Both the position numbers and the translations under genes were made by a program. Under the pieces are notes generated by a model. The model worked only from the letters and a program-made list of their open reading frames with translations. It was not told where the DNA came from and ran no database searches. From contig JASKMD010000018.1 of the NCBI GenBank assembly GCA_030144725.1, positions 3,614,026-3,678,025 of the forward strand: a stretch of DNA of 64,000 nt, read 5' to 3'. The stretch comes from Haematococcus lacustris (lineage: Eukaryota > Chlorophyta > Chlorophyceae > Chlamydomonadales > Haematococcaceae). Within the stretch, counting starts at the first letter, position 1. Each line of letters begins with the position of its first letter. Shown here one piece after another: positions 40,887-52,283 of the stretch.

Positions 40887-41206
40887 GGAGACTAAAGGAA
40901 AAGCTTAGGTAAGAAGCAGGTGAGGTTGTTCCGGCTGCGCGGGCTGGGCTACTAGGTGCGCGCTTGGAAGTGTGTCCGAGATAATGGCCTGATTTTCACC
41001 ACTTGGCGAAGGGCTGAGCTCAAGGCTGGACGGGCTGAATGATGAGACCGAATTCCGCGGGGTGCTAGCCCCGGACGGGAGGTCCACGTCAAGCGCCTCG
41101 TCGAAGGAGAGTGTCACTCCGATGAACGTTAACGGGGAAACCAAATGCAGCAGTGGTAAAGCGTAGGCCCGGAAAAACGTAAATGCAAGCACGAATGGGT
41201 CTAAGG

Positions 41207-42336
41207 GCTTCTGTCAGCCTAGGATTGGCTTCAAGAGGTCACGCAGTATCAACTACGGCTAGGGTCTTAGCTTAACGCCGGTGCTAGAAGTGCTATGGCT
41301 AACTTACTATTGCTTGTATAGCAACAACGACTGAAACTACCGTGAGCCGAAGGAGAACTGTGAACTCGTATGTGCGAGAGCAGTACGACCGTTATAGAGA
41401 GACAGGTATCTTACAGTGTTCCGTGTTCAAAGGACCTATGTGGTTCAGCCCCCTTCTCTCGTTCCCTCTTAAACTTTACAACAACTCGCTTATAATCTAC
41501 AGACATCATACGGTGAGAAGCAACGTAATCAGGCGACGTTGCACATCATGTAAAATGAAAACATCAATTGTCCATGGATCTTACCGTGCAAACGTGTACT
41601 CTTACATTAGGCTTGTATGAATTGGGGGCGTGCTAGAAATGCAAGCAGGAGGATCCACTAGGCAGGGGGCTACTGACAGGGGGCTAGTCACTCGCTGGGG
41701 GGGTAGGGAGGGGGAGGTGTTCTGGGCATTGGGTGCTAGGCACTCACAGAAAAGGAGGGAATGGGAGGCGTAAAAGGGTGGAAGGAGGGGGAGGCTAGGA
41801 GGGGGGGGAGGGGAGCTCCTTCTGCTCCTTTCTCGCTGCAGATCCTGCAGCAAGGGCAGCGGCTCCATGTCATGGGTTGCCAATGGGAATGGTGTCACTC
41901 AAATGCTGAGTTAAGACTAAACCTTAGTATGGTCTTGGCTCAAGACTCCTGGGAGCTTTGTAACCCTATCTGGCTTCTTGACTCATGGCATCAAGTACAG
42001 GCATCTGTTTCACCTCTGTGTTTGTCATTAACCTCTGTGTCTTGGAAGCATTTGACCCCCACCCTTGCGGGGGGTGGGGGGTGGGGGGGATGGGATGCAG
42101 TGTTTCACATTGTCGAGATCCAGGCGGCATCAGGGGATGATTTGCAAGGCATGCCTAGTAAACACCGTCGCACGCTGCTACGTGCTCGCTCGCTAAACAG
42201 CTCAGTGAGTTGCGAGGCCAATACACCAACGTATTGCCGCATGTGATCATATTCGAATCACCAGAGCCGCTTAATGTGTTGGACAAACTCAGCCTGGTTC
42301 TTCGCACATTAGCTTTACCACACGCTAGGACATAGA
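41207..42336. other. upstream region of the SET-domain gene
   Basis: No gene is recognised. An AT-richer 92-codon frame at 41342-41620 (SYVREQYDRYRETGILQCSV) has base composition unlike its surroundings and no known similarity; it may be a transposon fragment. G-rich low-complexity sequence lies at 41690-41815 and 42060-42095. The SET-gene promoter must lie near the right end. Confidence 0.45.
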
Positions 42337-45300
42337 ATGGCGTGGATCAAGCTGCTAGCTGTCGCGGCCTTGATTTGCACATTCACAAGTATTGTGCACG
42401 CGGATGCGATCGGGGAGATGTTCCAGTGGGTCGTGGACAACGGTGGAATGGTGAGCATTCTCGGAGGCCGGATGAGTGTCCTCTGGCACTTCGAGGATTC
42501 GAGCCTCTGCACTGCCGTGCACCGTACAGGTGAACGTCCATGTCAAGAAAAACAGCAATGGTGTTCGTGGCCTGTTTACATCAGCACCAGCAAAGGAAGG
42601 GGAACATGTGGCAACCATAAACTCAGCATGCATGATCAATGCGGGCTCTACTACTTCGAACCTTATGGCAAGTCGGACTGCTGCACAAATGAGAGCAGCA
42701 AACTGCAGCTGGACCAGGAGTAGGCACGCTTGTCAGCCTTCACAATATGCTGAAGATGACAGTGGGTGCTGATGCAGACTGGCACGCTCTTCGTCTTGAG
42801 AGAGCTGCGTGATCCACATTCCAGGTTCAAGCCTTACGTAAATGTGGGAACCTCATGACACGATGTCATTTGTATCTGATGAAATGCAACGGAAACCACT
42901 AACAGCTGTCCGCCCTGCCACGAGCTCTCGTTCTGTGGGCTAGCTAGGCAGTTGGACAACACTCACATAGCAGCCTTCGCCAACCTTGTTGCCTCCCCTT
43001 CCCAACCCTGCATTTCTTGCTGCTGCTGTTTCGACGTCATGATTGGCTGATGTACTCATTGGCCACAGGCTTGCTACATGTGTCCATGTCAAACAACTCC
43101 ATTTGGCCTTGTGCTCTGTGCTGCGTAGATGTGGCCTGATCGCACCCAGGTGCTTAACCAGTGCAACATGCCAGAGATGTACTTCCCACTTCTTGACTCT
43201 GACATCTGTAGGTGGCAGGCATGACCAGGTTGCAAGTTGCCCAGTACTGGAGCCCCACAGTGCACTGGTTAGTAAGAGGAGTGGTGAGCAGCAAAAGCAA
43301 AGATGCAGAGCTGAAAGATCCAGTGGCATGACTGGTACTAGGCACCTGACCTGACCTGACCTGACCTGACCTGACCTGACCTGACCTGACCTGACCTGAC
43401 CTGACCTGACCTGACCTGACCTGACCTGACCTGACCTGCAGCGTGTGGTTTTGAGCTTTGTCTTTGGCAAATGTGCACATGCAAGACCTTGTTGACTTGA
43501 CCGCAGTGGTGAGCCATATCCTGGAACACCAGAATTACCTGGAGGCTGTGCTGGACGGGCAGGTGAATGCACAGATGGAGTTCACTGTGAAGGAGGTCCT
43601 GGGCAATGCCACCGTGACCCTGGATGACTTGAAGTACGCCTGTGCTTTGGTGAGTGGCACCGCAGTAGCCGCAGTGGCAGCAGTGGTAAAGCAAGCGCTC
43701 CTGTAACACTGACGGCTGTCATAGCGACAGAAGCAACCACAGTAGCAGCAGTGCACTTAACGCCTCGTATGAGAGATAGGGGTGGGCTTGCCCTCGTTGT
43801 TGCTGCCCACAGTCCACCACGCGCTACGTCACAGTGGAGAAACGTGACCGCGTAATGATGGTCAGTAGCAATGCCTGACACAATGACGGTCAGTGGGGCT
43901 GACTGTCACGTGTCGCCTCGGCTCCCAGAGCCTTGTAAAAACCATTCACCTGCCTAGCCCAATGCACCTGCCTAGTCTCTTGAATATCAATGAATGTACC
44001 TCAACAATCTCCTCCGCCAGACTATTGGACTGTGTGTGATTAGCCATATGATATCAATAGGGCAGCCTTGACTCAACCTGTCTCCATCCACCTGACTGAG
44101 CAGGTTCCGTGCTTGCCTGTGCCCCAGATCCCCATCTTTGATCTATCCAACCACAAGCGCATTTGCCCGCACACCACCACCGCTCTGGACAACGGCGACG
44201 AGGTGTCGGTGCTGGTGGGCGAGGATGTGGAGGCGGACACCGAGGTGAGTCAGGCAACCACCACAACAGCTCGTTTCAAGTGGCATAGTGGGCGATGGTG
44301 GACCCAGGCAGCCTCTGGTATATACCCCAGGCAGATGACCTAGGCAGCACCTGAGCGGTCCCAGAGCTATCCCATTCCCTGCATTGCTCAAGCACGAGAC
44401 CTTTTCAGATGCCACACCCAAACTGCAGTGTGTGGTGCTTAGATTGAGCCTGCCAGCTGGTGTGGCTGGCTGCAGCTGTGCTACTCTTACAACCCTCACA
44501 TGCGGGACGACTACGGTGTGCTGAACTACGGCTTCCTGCCAGAGCTGGAGGACCCTCCTCGGCTTCTTCAGGTGACAGGCTGAGCGGGATGCAGGAGATA
44601 TAGATATCAGCTACAGGCTGAGTGGGATGCCAGGACATATAGATATCAGCTACAGGCTGAGTAGGATGCCAGGACATATAGATATCAGCTACAGGCTGAG
44701 TGGGATGCCAGGACATATAGATATCAGCTACAGGCTGAGTGGGATGCCAGGCAGAAAACTGGTCACCCTGGTCAGGGCAGCTCATTGTGGCTTCAAGTTG
44801 GTGGCAGTGAAGTAACTCATGGGGCTATCAGCGAGGTTCTGCTGGCTGGCTCAACCTCACTTGTGCCTTTTGTCTGTTGCAGGTACCTAGTCCTATGTCC
44901 CTAAGGCCTTGCGCATAGCTCCCGGGGCTCCCAGTCATGAGGAATCAGTGCATTGGCATTGCCCGTGATGATCTGCCTGCCTCTAGCCCAAAGCTTTGTG
45001 GATGCTTCGTTGTCACACGGCACACACCTCCCCTACAACTAGGGGCTACAACAGGGGCTGCGTTATCTGGAACCAAGATTTGTTTGTCCAGGCCAATTCA
45101 TATCTCCCTGCCCCCACCCCCTCTCCCAGCACTCCTACCTTGGTGCTGCCTCCGCTGTTGGATAGCAAGGACACTGCTGTTTGAGGTGGGGCTGGGCTGT
45201 GCAGGGTGGTGGGGGCAGTCTACACCAGATTTTCTCCACTAGCAGCTTTACACAGGCAACCACTGCAATGTCTCTGGATGTTTGCAGATTGACCATCCGG

Positions 45301-47281
45301 CATACAATGTCACAGACTCCAACAAGGACTTACCGGAGGAGCCATTCTCAGGTGGGACTGGGTGGCTCAGTGCCTAACATAGCATGGCGACATGGCTGCC
45401 TTGCATGGCGGCAGCAGCCCAACATGCATTTGCGGATACACACCTTTGCCATCGCATAAGCCTCTTGGCCCAACGCCTGAGCCTGTTTTGTTTTAACCGC
45501 AGCCGAGTCCATCGATGGCTACCAACAAGAGATGGCCAGGCTGACGGAGCTGCTACAGTCTCTGGAGCAGGTGCGATGAATGCCTCCAGCTGCACTGTGT
45601 CCTTGCCCCATATTCCCACTTCTAGCGTCCTGCACCCCTGTCTAGTATTGCAGCTGTGCCATGGCGTCGCACACCCCTGGGGACATGTGCTTCTTAGCTA
45701 GCTGTGGTGTCTGGCTCACCAACAGCAGGTGCTGGGCCTCAGGGGGTGGGGATGCCTGCGCACTGAACCCCCTGCCCCTTAGGGGATGCCTGTACTGAAC
45801 CCCTGCCCCGCCACAAGCCCTGGAGCTGGTGCTAACGTCTTGCACTGAGTGTATGATGTTGGTTCTCTGCCTGTTCTTTGCCAGATGGCCAGGGCCAATT
45901 GCTTGATCACTAGGTGGACACGCAGCACCAGCAACCCTCGTTACACAGGCCATGTCCTGCAGCATGTTGGCCCAAAAGTAAGCTTCCTGCACTCCTGCTC
46001 GAAAGCCATCATGCATGAGCCCCTGACAGCCCTAGCTACACTATAAAGTGCATTAGCCCCTGACAGCTACAGCGTCCTACCCTGGTGGCATGATCCTTTC
46101 CTAACGACCACTGCGCTCCCTGTCAAAACAAGCAGCTGGAAGCTTTGCAAGGCTGGCCAGTCATTGCAGACCTGACCCTGAAAGGCCCCACCTACTCCGC
46201 TGCTTCTGTGCCCTCTCTGCCTGGCCTTTGGCAGCCAGTGGCAGGTGTCCTGTGATGTATGCGCTGGGCCACAGCTGGCTGCTTGCTGCCTGGCTGCTGG
46301 CCTGCCTCCTCCTGACAGGTGGACCTGGCGTTCAACGCATCTGCCTGGCCAGCCCCCGGTACCGACTACATCTTTGACATGCTCATGGGCCTGAGGCAGC
46401 GACGCCGTAATGCCATCAGGTGTGACAATGGCCTGATCTAAAGCGTTCATGTCAAAGCAGGAGACGAGGCAGGCATACTGATACTGTCTCTTCTGTGAGG
46501 TGTCTGGAACAGCGCCATCAGGGATTCACGGCATGGACCCATGCGGCCATAGCACGCACTACAGCTATTATGGTGATGCACCAGGTTTGCCCATCCTTCC
46601 CAAGCCCTCGTTTGTATGAAGTAGACACCCCACACACATTGCAGAGGTGCCCTTCAGATACGCTACTGCTGCACTGATGTAAGCTGATGACAGCTCACAA
46701 TGGTGCTCCTAGCACATGTCGGTATGGAGTTATCTACAGCCACAGACAAGTCTACCTGTTGGGCTAAACATCTGCAGCAGCAGCCGGCCCAGTCTACATG
46801 AGTTGATAACAGCCTTGAGAGGAGCCCCCAGCTCACATTGCTGCTGCCACTGCTGCTGCTGCTGGAGCTGCTGCTGCCGCTGCTGCTGCCACTGCTGCTG
46901 GAGCTGCTGCTGCCGCTGCTTCTGCTGGGGCCAGAAGGGTCTGCTGCCGGACTGCTGCTGGTTGCGTTCACTAGCACAGCTGTGCTCAGCAACAGCAAGC
47001 ATAGCAAATGGACGCCTGACTGCCATGTTGGCCAAGTTCCCCTGCCTGGGCTACGCAACGCTGCATCACCTCCTCTCCCATGGCTTTGTGTGCTCACAGC
47101 TGCAGCAGCTGGACATCTGTGAGGCTCCTCAGGCAAAGACTAGCTGATGCAGCACACCCCATGCAACCCATCTGACACTGGCTTGAGCCTGCTGTTGTCA
47201 ACCTCTTCTGTGCTGTGCCCTTTTCACGCCACACACAGGTATGAAGTTGCCCGGCTCGCCTCGAAGATTGAGGAGCTGTGA
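42337..47281 (+). CDS. SET-domain lysine methyltransferase (Rubisco LSMT/SETD3 type)
   Basis: It should transfer methyl groups from S-adenosylmethionine to lysine or histidine of a non-histone protein. Thirteen exons in consistent phase (42337-42450, 42530-42667, 42778-42837, 43129-43207, 43507-43649, 43813-43860, 44128-44244, 44476-44571, 45288-45351, 45503-45570, 45885-45977, 46319-46419, 47239-47281) give 387 residues ending in TGA. Residues 1-22 form a signal peptide (ending TSIVHA), then EMFQWVVDNGG. The SET domain runs VRGLFTSAPAKEGE, then LRDPHSRFKPY, VTLDDLKYACAL, the NH motif IPIFDLSNHK (195-204) and LNYGF with the catalytic Tyr251. A helical substrate-binding-like tail follows (SIDGYQQEMARLTELLQSLE). 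Intron 2 starts GC (ATG|GCAAGT). Exons 4, 6 and 11 are the least certain. A secretory signal is unusual for this family. Confidence 0.85.
43345..43439. repeat. (CTGAC)n pentanucleotide array
   Basis: About 19 units of CCTGA inside the SET-gene intron between exons 4 and 5. Confidence 0.95.
44592..44755. repeat. 39-bp minisatellite, about 4 units
   Basis: The unit contains ATATAGATATCAGCTACAGG followed by CTGAGTGGGATGCCAGGAC. It starts 20 bases after the donor of SET exon 8 and lies in intron 8. Confidence 0.92.
46940..47145 (+). pseudogene. fragment of the F-box/LRR gene inside a SET-gene intron
   Basis: The sequence WTPDC..., LAKFPCLGYATLHHLLSHGF and CSQLQQLDICEAPQA is a shortened copy of residues around 48395-48575 of the gene 1.4 kb downstream (VAKFPCL...YATLHHLLSHGLV). 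It is missing the middle TGLKLRWCSLC piece and is preceded by CTG/GCTGCC repeats (46835-46925). It lies in the last SET intron (46420-47238), same strand, with no start or end of its own. Confidence 0.8.
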
Positions 47282-47936
47282 ACTGTGAACAAGACCTTTA
47301 CATGTTGCATGGCAGCTGGACCCTGCTCACCAGCAGTTGCTGGCCCAGCCCTAGGACTGAGAAGGGAATTGTGGAGCTACGCCATGGCCGTGGCAAACAG
47401 GCTGAGAGAGTGCAGGGCTGAGCAACCTCACAGCCTGTGAAGTACCTGCCAGGGAGGGCTTACATATGAAGCCATGTGAAAACGCAGTTACTCGGAGCTA
47501 GCTAAACGCACCAATGTTTATTTCAGATGGTGTATGAGTCCATGTTATTGAGTTTCCTGGTCTACCGCTCCATCCGTCCGGTGTGAGTCTTGGCCCACCT
47601 TCCCCCTCTTGCAGACAGGGGCTGCTAATCACTTTGTCACCACGGTGAACAGTTGATGGGCCGCGACGCTCATTACTCATCAACGAACCAGTTTCTCGCC
47701 CAAGCATAGCGTGCCAAGTGCGCAGCTTCTGAGTAACTGCGTGTGATGGAGGGTGGGGAAGCTATCACAGCAAAACAGGCGCCCTCGTCTACTAATCCCT
47801 TCGCCCCACGCTCGTCACAATCGCGAGCGGGCAGCGGAGCATCCGTAGCATACTAGCGTCCACGCGCCTACACCATCCCGCAGGGGCCCCAGATCGTTAC
47901 CACAGCCGCACTTGGTTGAGGCTTGTGCGTCTACGG
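47282..47936. other. intergenic, no gene recognised
   Basis: 3' flank of the SET gene and presumed promoter of the F-box/LRR gene. Nothing else is recognised. Confidence 0.5.
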
Positions 47937-49085
47937 ATGCACACCATACTTTGGCCCAAAGCTATCGAGCGCTCCCATGCAGCCAAAGATGCACAGCACA
48001 GCCTTAGAGAGCCCGATGCGCAAGCTGGGGTCGATTTCTCCCGAATACCGTTTGACATCCTCTCTCGAATCTGGCGTAGCCTGGACCCCAGCAGTCAGCG
48101 GCAGCTGTTGTTGACCAGTAGGGGCGTAGCATGGACGATAATGCGAGAGGCGCTCGCCATTCGTTTGCAGCTACGGCCGGCCCCGCACAGCTTGCCGCTC
48201 TTCATGGCGCAAACCCTGTCCACGCGGGTTCGTCCGCTGCGGTTAGCGATCACAATTACAGTCCCGCCAAGCGACGAGGGCGGCACATTAGCCAGCTCGG
48301 TAGTCTCCAGCCTCAGCTGCCTCCGTCCCTGCCACGCAACCCAGCAAGTCAGCTTCACCTTCCTTTATAACAACATAGGCAGCGGCAGTCAGCGGTCTGA
48401 GTGGACGCCTGACTGCACCACAGCCATGGTGGCCAAATTTCCCTGCTTGACCGGCCTGAAGCTGCGGTGGTGCAGCTTGTGCTACGCAACGCTGCATCAC
48501 CTGCTCTCCCATGGCTTGGTGTGCTCACAGCTGCAGCAGCTGGACCTCTCTGAGGCTCCTCAGGCAAGCAGTCCAGCAGGCCAGTCAATAAAGTCATGGC
48601 TTCAAGGCAGCAGGGCTTTCGAGAGCTGCAACCTCAACCAGCTCAGCTTGCAGCTCAGCGGCAGCCCGGCAGCCCTGCCCTCCCTGCTGCCCCTTGCCTC
48701 CCACCTCACCCGCCTCACCCTCACACACAATGGCCTGCCTTGCGAGCTACCCACCTTCCTGCCAATCATCGCACCACTGACCCGCCTGGTGTGCCTGGAG
48801 CTGAGGCAGGGGAACGTCAATGCTGACTGCAGTGGGCTGGAGAGTTTTGTTCCATGCCTGCCCCGCTGCCTACACAGCCTGCTGCTGCCAGGGGTCAGGG
48901 TGTCTGGGCTGCAGCAGCTGGACGCCCTGCTGGCCGCCACCCAGCTCACACGCCTCCACCTGCACAGCATCAGCTGGCCGGCTGACCCAGGGCCAGAGGG
49001 CAGCCAGCTGGATAGCCGGGCTGACTCAGCCTGCAGCTGGCAGCAGCTGCAGCTAGATGACTGGGAGGGCTGGAGGTGGAGGTAG
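47937..49085 (+). CDS. F-box-like, leucine-rich protein
   Basis: An open frame of about 382 codons from the first ATG (an in-frame TTG lies 21 bases upstream). Residues about 37-65 (RIPFDILSRIWRSLDPSSQR) look like an F-box: the (L/I)Px(D/E)(I/L)L...IW..L pattern expected for a Skp1-binding helix bundle. The rest is a run of irregular leucine-rich repeats: FPCLTGLKLRWC, LQQLDLSEAP, LNQLSLQLSG, LTRLTLTHNG, LTRLVCLELRQG, LTRLHLHSIS. This suggests a substrate-recognition subunit of an SCF-type ubiquitin ligase (inference). Another LRR-like frame at 49201-49558 is probably a further exon, but I could not find a splice pair in matching phase, so the 3' end (TAG at 49083-49085) is provisional. Confidence 0.7.
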   Translation: MHTILWPKAIERSHAAKDAQHSLREPDAQAGVDFSRIPFDILSRIWRSLDPSSQRQLLLTSRGVAWTIMREALAIRLQLRPAPHSLPLFMAQTLSTRVRPLRLAITITVPPSDEGGTLASSVVSSLSCLRPCHATQQVSFTFLYNNIGSGSQRSEWTPDCTTAMVAKFPCLTGLKLRWCSLCYATLHHLLSHGLVCSQLQQLDLSEAPQASSPAGQSIKSWLQGSRAFESCNLNQLSLQLSGSPAALPSLLPLASHLTRLTLTHNGLPCELPTFLPIIAPLTRLVCLELRQGNVNADCSGLESFVPCLPRCLHSLLLPGVRVSGLQQLDALLAATQLTRLHLHSISWPADPGPEGSQLDSRADSACSWQQLQLDDWEGWRWR

Positions 49086-49200
49086 CCAGCACCATGGACT
49101 GCTGGGCTGGTCCTCGCCATCCTCTGACTGTGGGCCAAATGCAGCCCCTCGTAGCTCCGTTGTGACACCAGATCAAAGGTGTCGAGCTGCCCTTAAAGCA

Positions 49201-49558
49201 GATGTCAGTCCCACGCCTGGCAGCCCTGGCCGCCGCCTTCCCCGCCGCCACCCGCCTGCGCTGCACCGGATATGGCCCCGACTACTCTGGCCAGCCAGGC
49301 TTTGACTGGAGCCTGCTGCCCTCCCTCCTCCCCTCCCTGACCCATGTGGAGGTGCAGAGGGTGCGGCTGCAGGCTGAGTTGGTTGAGGCGCTGCAGCGGC
49401 TGGATCAGGATCCCAGAGCCATGGGGCTGGCCTTGCGCATCAGCTGGCTGAACACCAGCAGCGCGCCGCCAGACGCATTGCAAAAGATGATGGGCTTGGT
49501 GTCAGGGGCAGGGGGCCTCAGCCTTGACGTGCTTGGGTCAGGTCCTGGCTGGCCCTGA
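49201..49558 (+). CDS. probable 3' exon of the LRR gene
   Basis: The frame MSVPRLAALAAAFPAATRLR, then [20 protein letters not shown], continues the leucine-rich style of the preceding frame and starts right after an acceptor-like TTAAAGCAG. It ends with TGA at 49556-49558. It is read as a downstream exon of the F-box/LRR gene; it could instead be a separate decayed copy. Confidence 0.5.
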
Positions 49559-52026
49559 CACTGGCACTGCAGCAGGACCGGGGGCTGGGTGTGACCTGTG
49601 GGGGTGGAGGGAGGGTGGGCAGCTGGTCAGCCCAAGTATGTTCAGATTCAGGCAGCATACGCTGGCAGCCCCACCATGCTGTCCAGTGGTCACGATGCTA
49701 TGGGGCGGCCATGGTGTGGGGTGTAGTGGGTGGGGTGTAGGGTGGGTTGGAGTGGGCACGTTGGGTGGGTGGGTGGCGTGGAGTGTGCATGTTGATTGGT
49801 CGGCTGGTCGGTGGGTTGGCTGGGTGGTTGATTGGGTCGGTGGCATTGAGTGGGGTTGAGTGGGCTGGGTGTTGGATGAAGGGTGGAGTGGGTGGGTGGG
49901 GTTGGGTGGGGAAGGAGGCTGCTGTCCCAGTACTGCTAGGGAGATACTAATGTGCTGATACATAGCCTAGCAACACAGCAGCAGCAGAGCTGGGCTGTGA
50001 CAGCCAGCAGGTTCCATGCAGCTGCATGGCTATCCTGGTGAACTAAGCCTGGCATCAGTCCGGTAGCCTGTGCCCAATGCTTGCATTAGAACCTTGATTG
50101 GAGCGTTCCCTGATCACCAAGCAGCGCCTGGCTACCTCCTGCCTGTTGCTAGCCACCAAGTCATAAAACCACCAGTGGTACTGCCAGGTTGCTTTGGAGC
50201 CATGCTGCTGACTGACATGACCCACTGACAAGTCAACGTTGTGAGTTGCGTGTGTGGTGTAGCAGTAGCAGTAGCATGGAAGGTATACAGTTTTCCTTCA
50301 GCCTTGGTGCATATGTGGTGGAGCTGGTGACGATGCATGATCATGTGGATATGGTGTGGAGGCAGGGGCAGCCAGACCCCTAGCCAATGCTTCACACATG
50401 GCGTTGTTGTTCTTGTTGTAAATTCCTGCTTTGCACCCTTTTCGTCCCGCGCTTTCAACCCCTGGAAGCCATTATTGCCTTAGGCGGTCAATGCGTCGGC
50501 TATTGGTACCTCCTTGCCGCATGGTGGCGATTGCCACAACTTCAGGTGATCATTGCATTGGCTATAAGGTGCTGTGGCTAGAAGGGGTTGAGCCCCTGTG
50601 AGCCGTGGTGGCCATCATGATAGTGAAGGTGGCCTCAGACTGCCCCAGGCTGTCATGCCTCAGCCAGCCATTGCCTGAGGCGGTCATTGCCGCAGGCGGG
50701 CAGTACCTCAAACTATGGGTTGCACAGGCTGGCAGTGATGGGGGCTGCTGGACAGAGAGCGCCACCGCCCACCTGAACCTGCAGGTGCCGCAGCTAGCCG
50801 CCGAGTACCGGCTAGAGTTGGACGATGCCAACAGCAGCGGCACCGCCAGCTGGCAGCAGGGGGCTTGGGCCCAAGTGCGGGGTGCAGGCCACAGCAGCCA
50901 GCGGCCGGCGCGCCCCTTGCAGCCTGAGAAAGAGGAGGGAGTGCCTAAGGAGGAGCGGGAGGAGTGGGCTAGAGGGCAGGAGCAAGAGCAGGAGATCGGA
51001 AGGGCGGGGTGGGGCCAGTGGGGCGGGACGACCAAGTGGTGTGCGGGGCAGGCCAGTGCCGGCCAGCAGCTGCAGGTGAGAGGGGGGTCACCGTGTCCAC
51101 CCCACCCTCAGCAAGCGGGGCGAGCTGAGCAGTGGTGGCCAACCTGAGCAGATGCAGGCCAGGGCTGCTCATGGAGCCTGCTGAGACCCACCTACGCCTC
51201 CCTGGTCCACCCAGGCCTTGGCCGAATGCTGAGGCCCACCCTGGATGGCCTGCGTTGGGAGTCGACAGATGACGAGCCTTGAGAGCCAATATGGCCTGGA
51301 GACTGAGGCGGTGAGCCTCCCACTGCCACCAGGTGCGTTCTGCACCACAGGAAAGCGTGCATGTCAAGGTGATAGACCAGGCATGCAAGCTAGAGCTCTG
51401 GCGGTGTGGGGTTGCATGGCATGGACCCATGCAGCCTAAGGAAGCCTGGCACTGTGCGGAAAAGCATGCAGTCTTCGTCACCATGTGCGATACTCTGTGC
51501 AGCCACATGCAGCCACATGCCCCACCACTTGCGGCATACCCCATGCAACCACAGCAATCCATTCACCCACCTCACTGCTGTGCTGTGATGCCAGCACCTG
51601 TGTACACCATGCACTGCCTGCACAAGATAGACAGCTGCATCATAGAAGACTCGCACATGGCTCCGTTTGTTAAAGACATTGCCAACGACACATTCAGGCC
51701 CATCAAGTTGTGTAACAACCACAACCAAGGTTCACCAAAGTTCAGGCCCCGCCTCTTGTCCCCCGTCAATGCCTGTCTTCATCCTGGCCCTACTCCTGGA
51801 ACCATTGTGGGAGACTGGTCGGGTAACTTCTTGCTGCGAGGGCTCACATTGCATGGATCCGTGGCACACGACCTGGCTGCCCCTTGACTAGGGCAAACTT
51901 ACCTGCCAGATCCCTTTATCACCCCACCTCTTACCGCTTCCCTCTCACTGCCACAGTTCAGTAGTGGGCGGCAGTGGTGCTCAGCAGCGGCTGTACGCAC
52001 GAGGTTTGACATCCAGACAAGGCTTT
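49559..52026. other. no gene recognised
   Basis: Low-complexity GGGTGGGTTGG-type sequence at 49690-49920, and several open frames at 50600-51150 and 51330-51890 without recognisable domains. One (50605-51147) contains AEYRLELDDANSSGTASWQQ but no family was recognised. Confidence 0.4.
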
Positions 52027-52102
52027 ACAAACCCACCATTGGCCACACTGCTGCCCAGCCTCACTGCTGTAGCCCGGTACTGACACCTTCCCCATGACAA
52101 TC
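52027..52102 (+). promoter_or_regulatory. conserved upstream region of U2 copy 3
   Basis: ACAAACCCACCATTGGCCAC and ACTGCTGCCCAGCCTCACTG at the same distance from the RNA start as in copies 1 and 2. Confidence 0.5.
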
Positions 52103-52283
52103 ATACCTTTCTCGGCCTTTTGGCTAAGATCAAGTGTAGTTTCTGTTCTAGTTAGTTTGATAGCTAACTCTTGGTCCATTGGACCAATGCTATCTAACTT
52201 ATTTTTCTGAGGGTGCACCCAATGCAGGGCTTGCTCTGCGGGTGCACGGCTTGACCGTGGCGTTGCACTCCTGCCACGGTCGA
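52103..52283 (+). ncRNA. U2 spliceosomal snRNA, copy 3
   Basis: Apparently the same RNA sequence as copy 1 through the 3' hairpin (ACCGTGGC/GCCACGGT, 52254-52280), with the same GTAGTT branch-recognition sequence and the same Sm site. About 70 bases of downstream flank are also shared with copy 1 (GAGCACCTCACCAACA, GAAGTGGGGCCCAGTGAAC), so the two arose from one duplicated unit or are kept alike by conversion. It is complete and probably functional. Confidence 0.93.

Larger units (their letters stand above)
38013..41206. repeat. large palindrome of a retrotransposon gag region
   Basis: The right arm (40272-41206, 935 bp) is the inverted copy of the left arm (38013-38103 plus 39403-40245), with a spacer of about 26 bases centred near 40258. 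Each arm has the same outer block (ending CCTTAGACCC) and the 5' half of a gag-like gene pointing inward. The left arm is interrupted by a 1.3-kb TIR transposon (38104-39398). The minus-strand frame runs naturally through the spacer (FKLTPGLTDEQKY), so the right arm is probably the original and the left arm the inverted copy. Confidence 0.9.

Noticed and set aside
47916..47936. Start of the F-box/LRR protein at the TTG of 47916
   Set aside because: An in-frame ATG follows 21 bases later and eukaryotic nuclear genes rarely start at TTG.
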